Of a stretch of DNA of 10,552 bases, positions 6,417-10,552 are shown piece after piece. This DNA comes from Ktedonobacter racemifer. Its GTDB lineage: Bacteria > Chloroflexota > DTOL01 > JACQYG01. The DNA is taken from positions 1-10,552 of the forward strand of contig DYIS01000003.1 of the NCBI GenBank assembly GCA_020723545.1, read 5' to 3'. Positions within the stretch are counted from its first letter, which is position 1; each line of letters begins with the position of its first letter. Under the pieces are notes generated by a model. The model saw only the letters and a list, made by a program, of their open reading frames with translations. It did no database searches and was not told the origin of the DNA. Both the position numbers and the translations under genes were made by a program.

Positions 6417-7067
6417 ATGGCACAAGTGGAGCTGATCGCAGAGCCGCGCTCGGTTACCGGGAAGAAGGTGCGGTTCCTGCGACGCAAAGGGATTATCCCC
6501 GCCAACATATTCGGGCATAATGTCTCTTCGCGGGCTATCCAGGTGGATGCCAGGGTCTTACAGAAAGTTACGTCCTCGGCGGGAACCAATACCCTCATTT
6601 CGATCAAGGTGGCAACCGAGGCCGAGCCCCGGATGGTGCTGGCCCGGAGGGCGCAACGCGATGCGACCTCTGACGCCGTCTTGCACGTGGACTTCTACCA
6701 GGTGGCGATGACCGAGAAGATCCGCCTGAGCGTTCCCCTGGTTTTCGAGGGCGAGGCGCCAGGGGTGGTGGAACAGGGCGGCGTCCTCTTCCATAACATC
6801 GACGCCGTGGAGATCGCCTGTTTGCCCAAAGACCTCATCCAACGCATCACGGTAGACGTTTCCGAGCTGAAGGCCATCGGCGATGCCGTCCACGTCCGAG
6901 ACCTGAAAGCCAGCCCTGGAGTGGAGGTGCTCACGGAGCCCGAAGAGCTGGTGGCCAAAGTGCTACCGCCCGAGAAGGAGGAGGTCGAGGAGGCGGTGGA
7001 GGTGGCTCCGGCCGAGGCAGAGGTGGCGCCTACAGGTAAGGAGGCCAAGGCTGAGGGAGAGGCTTAG
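6417..7067 (+). CDS. rplY: 50S ribosomal protein L25 (TL5/CTC long form)
   Basis: 216 residues, the length of the long CTC/TL5 type rather than the short E. coli L25. Residues 1-95 form the 5S rRNA-binding domain, with the signature AEPRSVTGKKVRFLRRKGIIP (8-28) followed by ANIFGHN, and HVDFY (91-95) at its end. Residues about 98-186 form the second, beta-rich TL5 domain (MTEKIRLSVPLVFEGEAPGV ... LKAIGDAVHVRDL). The last 30 residues are an acidic, low-complexity Glu/Ala/Val tail, common in this family. The protein binds 5S rRNA in the large subunit and has been described as a general stress protein in Bacillus relatives. The start is supported by AGGAGG and a consensus-like promoter. No terminator is visible after the stop; mreB starts about 85 bases further on, which suggests read-through. 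Confidence 0.97.
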   Translation: MAQVELIAEPRSVTGKKVRFLRRKGIIPANIFGHNVSSRAIQVDARVLQKVTSSAGTNTLISIKVATEAEPRMVLARRAQRDATSDAVLHVDFYQVAMTEKIRLSVPLVFEGEAPGVVEQGGVLFHNIDAVEIACLPKDLIQRITVDVSELKAIGDAVHVRDLKASPGVEVLTEPEELVAKVLPPEKEEVEEAVEVAPAEAEVAPTGKEAKAEGEA

Positions 7068-7118
7068 ACTGGGCTTGGGATGTTAACCGTTACGCCAGGT
7101 TTGACAGGTGGAGCTCAT

Positions 7119-7157
7119 ATGCTGACCGCGTCACTCAGGGGGATCGCGAATTGTTGA
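7119..7157 (+). other. Possible 12-codon leader ORF ending on the mreB start
   Basis: An ATG at 7119 is preceded by GGTGGAG (7107-7113) at 5 bases, a better start context than mreB itself has. The frame reads MLTASLRGIANC and stops at TGA 7155-7157. The stop overlaps the second possible TTG start of mreB as TTGA (7154-7157). This arrangement would allow translational coupling to mreB. It may equally be chance; the peptide resembles nothing I recognise. Confidence 0.35.
7137..7143 (+). promoter_or_regulatory. Ribosome binding site of mreB
   Basis: AGGGGGA lies 7 bases before the TTG at 7151 and 10 bases before the TTG at 7154. It supports a TTG start for mreB, since no in-frame ATG exists near the conserved N-terminus. 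It falls inside the possible 12-codon leader ORF. Confidence 0.6.
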
Positions 7158-8215
7158 GCCCAATCAACGCGATCCTCGGGCTTTTCAGTCGTGATATCGG
7201 CGTGGATCTGGGCACGGCAACCACCCTCTTGATGGTCCGCCACCAGGGCATCGTGATCTGCGAGCCCTCGGTGGTGGCCATCGAAAAGAAGAGCAAGAAG
7301 GTGCTGGCCATAGGCACTGAGGCCAAGCGCATGGTAGGCCGGACCCCCGGCAACATCGTGGCCATCCGGCCTCTGAAGGATGGTGTGATCTCCGACTTCG
7401 AGATCACCGAGCAGATGCTTCATTATTTTATCGGCAAGGTGCATGACCAGTTCGCCCTGATACCTCGCCCTCGGGTGGTCATCGGGATCCCCTCGGGGGT
7501 CACTGAGGTGGAGAAGCGTGCGGTGCACGACGCAGCCATCAACGCCGGTGCCCGGGAGGCTTATCTCATCGAGCAACCCATGGCCGCCGCTATTGGCGCG
7601 GGGCTGCCGGTTAACGAGCCCACCGGCAGCATGGTCGTGGACATCGGGGGTGGCACCACCGAGGTGGCGGTTATCTCTCTGGGAGGCATAGTGGTGAGCC
7701 GTTCCCTGCGGGTGGCTGGCGACGAGATGGATCAGGAGGTGATTCAATTTGCTCGCCAGAAGTACAACCTTCTGATCGGCGAACGTACCGCCGAGGAGGT
7801 GAAGTGGGAGGCTGGCTCAGCCTTCCCGATGAACGAGGAAAAACGGGTGGCGCTGCGAGGCCGTGATCTGGTTACCGGGCTGCCTAGAGAGGTGGAGGTG
7901 TCCAGCATCGAGTTGCGCGAGGCGCTCTCTGGCTCCGTAGGTATGATCGTGGAGGCGGTGAAAACCACCCTGGAGCAGACGCCGCCAGAGCTGGTGGCAG
8001 ATCTCATGGCCCACGGCATCGCCCTGGCAGGTGGCGGCGCCCTGCTTTCCGGAATAGATCAACGTCTCTCCTACGAGACCAAGATGCGGGTATACGTGGC
8101 GGACGATCCCATGACCTGCGTGGTGCGTGGGACCGGGCTGGTCCTGGAAGAGTTGGGTACACTGAAAAAGGTCCTGGTATCTGACCAGCACAAGAAGCCT
8201 CTCAAGCTGGCTTGA
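7151..8215 (+). CDS. mreB: Rod shape-determining protein MreB
   Basis: 354 residues, close to the usual MreB length. It is a bacterial actin homologue that forms membrane-bound filaments and guides the elongation cell-wall machinery. Actin-fold motifs appear in order: phosphate 1 GVDLGTATTLL (17-27), connect 1 region LIEQPMAAAIGAGL (139-152), phosphate 2 VVDIGGGTTEVAV (162-174), and the adenosine motif GIALAGGGALLSGID (289-303). The N-terminus MLSPINAILGLFSRDIG is typical, including the short hydrophobic stretch that can bind the membrane. The start is TTG at 7151, or TTG at 7154 giving one residue less; an AGGGGGA site lies before both. The gene heads the mreBCD-PBP2 cluster and follows rplY with no recognisable promoter between. 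All nucleotide-binding motifs are intact. Confidence 0.97.
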   Translation: MLSPINAILGLFSRDIGVDLGTATTLLMVRHQGIVICEPSVVAIEKKSKKVLAIGTEAKRMVGRTPGNIVAIRPLKDGVISDFEITEQMLHYFIGKVHDQFALIPRPRVVIGIPSGVTEVEKRAVHDAAINAGAREAYLIEQPMAAAIGAGLPVNEPTGSMVVDIGGGTTEVAVISLGGIVVSRSLRVAGDEMDQEVIQFARQKYNLLIGERTAEEVKWEAGSAFPMNEEKRVALRGRDLVTGLPREVEVSSIELREALSGSVGMIVEAVKTTLEQTPPELVADLMAHGIALAGGGALLSGIDQRLSYETKMRVYVADDPMTCVVRGTGLVLEELGTLKKVLVSDQHKKPLKLA

Positions 8216-8290
8216 GTCCGCCAACCTGGCCCTGGACACCCTGGGCCTCAAGGCTACGTCCGCAGGTGGCGTTGCTGGTGGGAGTTCCCT

Positions 8291-9115
8291 TTGGTTGGTT
8301 TACGCAACCGGTCTTACTACCTGGCCCTGGTCCTCCTGGGGATAAGCGTTCTCAGCATCGCCCTCCATCAGAGCGGTCACCTCCGACCGGTGGAGGGTTT
8401 TCTTCTACAGTTTTCCACGCCGGTTGCTGAAGTCACCAGCCTCCTCACCTATCGGGTGTTAGAGGTAGGACGGGCTTTTCAGGAATTGGGCTCACTACGA
8501 GACGAGAACCAAAGGCTGCGGCAGGAGAACGCGGAGCTAAGGGCTAAGGTGATCGCTGCGCAGGAGGCTCAGATTGAGAACCAGGCCCTTCGGGAACAAT
8601 TGGGTTTCAAAGAGGCCAACCCGGTCTTTGACACTCTGCCGGCACAGATCATAAGCCGCGACCCCTCCAACCTGCTGGACTTCCTGATCATCAACAAGGG
8701 CGCCGCCGATGGGGTGAAGGACGGGATGGTGGCGGTGAGCCCCCAGGGTTTGCTGGGGCGGGTGATCCTGACCGGGAGCAACTCCGCCAAGGTTCTCCTG
8801 GTCACAAGCCCCTCCAGCTCGGTGAGCGCCGTGGTGCAGTCCTCTCGGGCGGTGGGGATGGTGTATGGCCAACAGGGAGGACGACTGACCATGCGCTATA
8901 TACCCCAGGGCGAAGCCATCGCGGTTGGCGATGTGGTCATCACCTCAGGGCTCGGAGGGGCATTTCCCAAAGGTCTGGTGATAGGAAAGGTGGTCAAGGT
9001 CAGGCAGAGCGATGTTGAGCTCTTTCAGGAGGCAGAGATCGCTCCGCCGGTGAACGTAGGCCGCCTGGAGACCCTGGCCCTCATTCGTAATTTCGCCCCT
9101 GCCAGGTTGGAGTAG
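8291..9115 (+). CDS. mreC: Rod shape-determining protein MreC
   Basis: 274 residues. There is a short basic N-terminus (GLRNRSYY), then one membrane segment at about 10-25. A coiled coil follows at about 58-105, rich in Glu, Arg and Leu (LRDENQRLRQENAELRAKV). The rest is the extracytoplasmic beta domain with the MreC signatures SRDPSNLLDFLIINKG (122-137), QGLLGRV (152-158) and TSGLGGAFPKGLVIGKV (218-234). MreC forms a scaffold outside the membrane that binds and activates PBP2. The start is TTG at 8291 with GGTGGGAG (8277-8284) 6 bases upstream; no in-frame ATG precedes the membrane segment. The 75-base gap after mreB holds no clear promoter or terminator. mreD starts 2 bases after its stop. 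Confidence 0.96.
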   Translation: MVGLRNRSYYLALVLLGISVLSIALHQSGHLRPVEGFLLQFSTPVAEVTSLLTYRVLEVGRAFQELGSLRDENQRLRQENAELRAKVIAAQEAQIENQALREQLGFKEANPVFDTLPAQIISRDPSNLLDFLIINKGAADGVKDGMVAVSPQGLLGRVILTGSNSAKVLLVTSPSSSVSAVVQSSRAVGMVYGQQGGRLTMRYIPQGEAIAVGDVVITSGLGGAFPKGLVIGKVVKVRQSDVELFQEAEIAPPVNVGRLETLALIRNFAPARLE

Positions 9116-9117
9116 AC

Positions 9118-9636
9118 ATGAGGCACGGAGCTGGCGCATTGCCGGTGGCATTGCTGTTGCTCATCGCCCTGCAGTTGCAAACCGCGGCCGCGCCCCTGGT
9201 GACCCTGATGGGGCTCAAGCCGCAGTTCGTGGCAGCCTTGGTGGTGTCTCTGAGCGTCCTATCCGGCCCCCTGGCTGGGGCGACCTGGGGCTTCGTTGGG
9301 GGCCTGGCGCTGGATCTTCTGTCCGGCGTGCCCCTGGGGGTATCGTCCTTCGCCTTGACAATGATGGGCACTATCTGGGGCCACGTTGCGGCCGGCCTGA
9401 AAAGCACTGGCTGGCTGGTCCTGGCCCTGGCCGCCTTTCCAGCTCTGGTGGCCTATGACACCCTGGTGGCCCTCTGGCTCCAGGGCCTGGGCTGGCCCCT
9501 GAGCCTGGGGTTTTCCCTGGTGCACGTCGCCTTGCCGGGGGCGATGCTTTCTACCCTGCCCGTGCCCTTCAACTACTACATCCTGCGCTGGCTGGAAGAA
9601 CGTTCCAGGCGCTTCGAGGTCCGGTCGTGGGACTGA
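9118..9636 (+). CDS. mreD: Rod shape-determining protein MreD
   Basis: 172 residues, almost entirely hydrophobic with about five membrane segments, as usual for MreD. The family signature GFVGGLALDLLSGVPLGVSS (58-77) is present. The C-terminus is a short charged cytoplasmic tail (RWLEERSRRFEVRSWD). MreD links MreC and the RodA/PBP2 enzymes in the elongation complex. The ATG at 9118 follows the mreC stop by 2 bases, and its binding site GGAG (9109-9112) lies within the last codons of mreC. Its own last 10 bases overlap the start of the PBP2 gene, so translation of the three is probably coupled. Confidence 0.94.
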   Translation: MRHGAGALPVALLLLIALQLQTAAAPLVTLMGLKPQFVAALVVSLSVLSGPLAGATWGFVGGLALDLLSGVPLGVSSFALTMMGTIWGHVAAGLKSTGWLVLALAAFPALVAYDTLVALWLQGLGWPLSLGFSLVHVALPGAMLSTLPVPFNYYILRWLEERSRRFEVRSWD

Positions 9637-10552
9637 TCAGCCCTGAGGAAGGGACGCTGGAGAGCAGAAAAGGGAGATTTCTGGCCCTGCGGGCCTTGAT
9701 CGTACTGGCTTTCGTCGTCCTGGTTGCCCAGCTCTGGCTCCTACAGGTGGTACAGGGGGCGGTGTACCGTAATCAGGCCGACCTGAACCGCCTGCGGGTA
9801 TATTCGGTGCGGGCGCCCCGGGGGATCGTCTATGACCGCCGGGGGACTCTACTGGTTCGAAATGTCCCCAGCTTCACGGTCTCGATACTGCCGGCCGACC
9901 TGCCGAAGAGTGGCAAGAATAACGATGGGAGCAAAGCACCTCAGGCAGGGCCTTCCCGAGCTCAGGTGTTCTCCCGATTGGGCAACCTGTTGCATCGGCC
10001 GGCGGCGGAGATCCAGAAAGCAGTGGAGGAGGGGCAGGCCCAAAACGGGCTCTACGAGCCGGTGACCATCGGCACTAATGTGGATCGGGACACCGCCTTC
10101 CTCATTGAGGAGCAGAACTCAGCCCTGCCGGGAGTGGTGGTGGACATCGAGCCGGTGCGACAATATGTGGATGGAGCACTCCTCTCCCACATCGTCGGCT
10201 ATGTGGCGCGCATCTCCCCGCAAGAGCTAGAAAAGGAGAGGGAAAGCTATTCCGCCAGCGACCGGGTGGGTAAAACCGGCGTGGAGCTGACCTACGAGAA
10301 GGAACTCCGAGGCAGCAAGGGGAAAAAGCAGGTGGAGGTGGACGCCCAGGGCCGGGAGGTTCGGCTCCTCTACCAGATGGCTCCCCGTCCTGGCAATAAT
10401 CTCACCTTAACGATCGATCTGGAGCTGCAACGGCAGATCACCCGGGCTCTGGAGGAAGGGATGCGCGGGGCCAATTCCAAGGCCGGGGCAGTCGTGGCCC
10501 TGGACCCTCAGAGTGGCCAGGTGCTGGCCATGGTCTCCTTGCCGAGCTACGA
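9627..10552 (+). CDS. mrdA: Penicillin-binding protein 2 (elongasome transpeptidase), 3' end outside window
   Basis: 308 complete codons are visible and the frame stays open at the window end. It starts at GTG 9627, which overlaps the end of mreD by 10 bases and has GAGG (9616-9619) 7 bases before it. Residues about 20-40 are the single N-terminal membrane segment. The class B PBP dimerisation domain follows, with APRGIVYDRRG (63-73) near its start, SHIVGYVARIS (187-197) and DRVGKTGVELTYEKELRG (212-229). The transpeptidase domain begins with AGAVVALDPQSGQVLAMVS (286-304). The active-site SXXK, SXN and KTG motifs lie beyond the window. Residues about 94-115 form a hydrophilic Lys/Gly/Asn/Pro-rich segment of uncertain homology. 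The enzyme cross-links peptidoglycan during side-wall growth with RodA and MreCD. The position after mreD, rather than ftsZ-cluster genes, favours PBP2 over PBP3. Confidence 0.95.
   Translation, partial: MGLISPEEGTLESRKGRFLALRALIVLAFVVLVAQLWLLQVVQGAVYRNQADLNRLRVYSVRAPRGIVYDRRGTLLVRNVPSFTVSILPADLPKSGKNNDGSKAPQAGPSRAQVFSRLGNLLHRPAAEIQKAVEEGQAQNGLYEPVTIGTNVDRDTAFLIEEQNSALPGVVVDIEPVRQYVDGALLSHIVGYVARISPQELEKERESYSASDRVGKTGVELTYEKELRGSKGKKQVEVDAQGREVRLLYQMAPRPGNNLTLTIDLELQRQITRALEEGMRGANSKAGAVVALDPQSGQVLAMVSLPSY

Noticed and set aside
7101..7106. A perfect TTGACA in the rplY-mreB gap
   Set aside because: No -10-like element is found 16-18 bases downstream (the sequence there is GC-rich), so it is not called as a promoter.
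7119..7160. Possible frameshift that would join ATG 7119 to mreB
   Set aside because: The MreB N-terminus is already complete from TTG 7151/7154 and has its own AGGGGGA site, so no extra residues are needed.

Overview
The window is bacterial chromosome of high GC content, densely packed with genes and mostly on the + strand. The best guess for the source is a member of the Chloroflexota (Anaerolineae or a relative), probably an uncultured one. The main pointer is the large GT39-like membrane protein of the TIGR03663 (Agl23-like) type ending in NHL repeats, a combination I associate with Chloroflexota and some archaea. The MreBCD/PBP2 cell-shape cluster and the long TL5/CTC-type ribosomal protein L25 show that the host is a bacterium. 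The taxonomic call is inference; there is no rRNA gene to confirm it.

Left third (1-4575, + strand): a block of membrane glycobiology genes. It opens with the C-terminal end of a protein that appears related to the soluble domain of the next gene. Next comes a 956-residue GT39-like multispanning protein carrying a six-bladed NHL propeller. After a 230-base gap comes a 324-residue flippase-like (UPF0104/AglD-type) integral membrane protein. Together they suggest transfer or transport of lipid-linked sugars and export of glycans to the cell surface. The substrate cannot be read from sequence.

Middle (4645-6292): a stand-alone DsrE/YedF-like small protein on + converges on an aldo/keto reductase with two 4Fe-4S clusters on -. 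Upstream of the reductase, on the same strand, lies tRNA-Arg(UCU) with an encoded CCA. The reductase and the tRNA each have a clear sigma-70-type promoter. The tRNA promoter is back to back with an equally good promoter for rplY on the other strand.

Right third (6351-10552, + strand): rplY (ribosomal protein L25/TL5), then mreB, mreC, mreD and the first 308 codons of a class B penicillin-binding protein 2 gene. mreC, mreD and the PBP2 gene are packed end to end (2 bases apart, then a 10-base overlap). mreB, mreC and the PBP2 gene appear to use TTG, TTG and GTG starts. No promoter is recognisable between rplY and the window end, so rplY and the elongasome genes may be read as one long operon. 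A 12-codon reading frame with its own ribosome binding site sits directly in front of mreB and ends on its start codon.

I found no insertion sequence, phage gene, CRISPR array or defence system. The most unusual items are the glycosyltransferase-propeller fusion with recently copied blades, its related upstream neighbour, and the mini-ORF in front of mreB.
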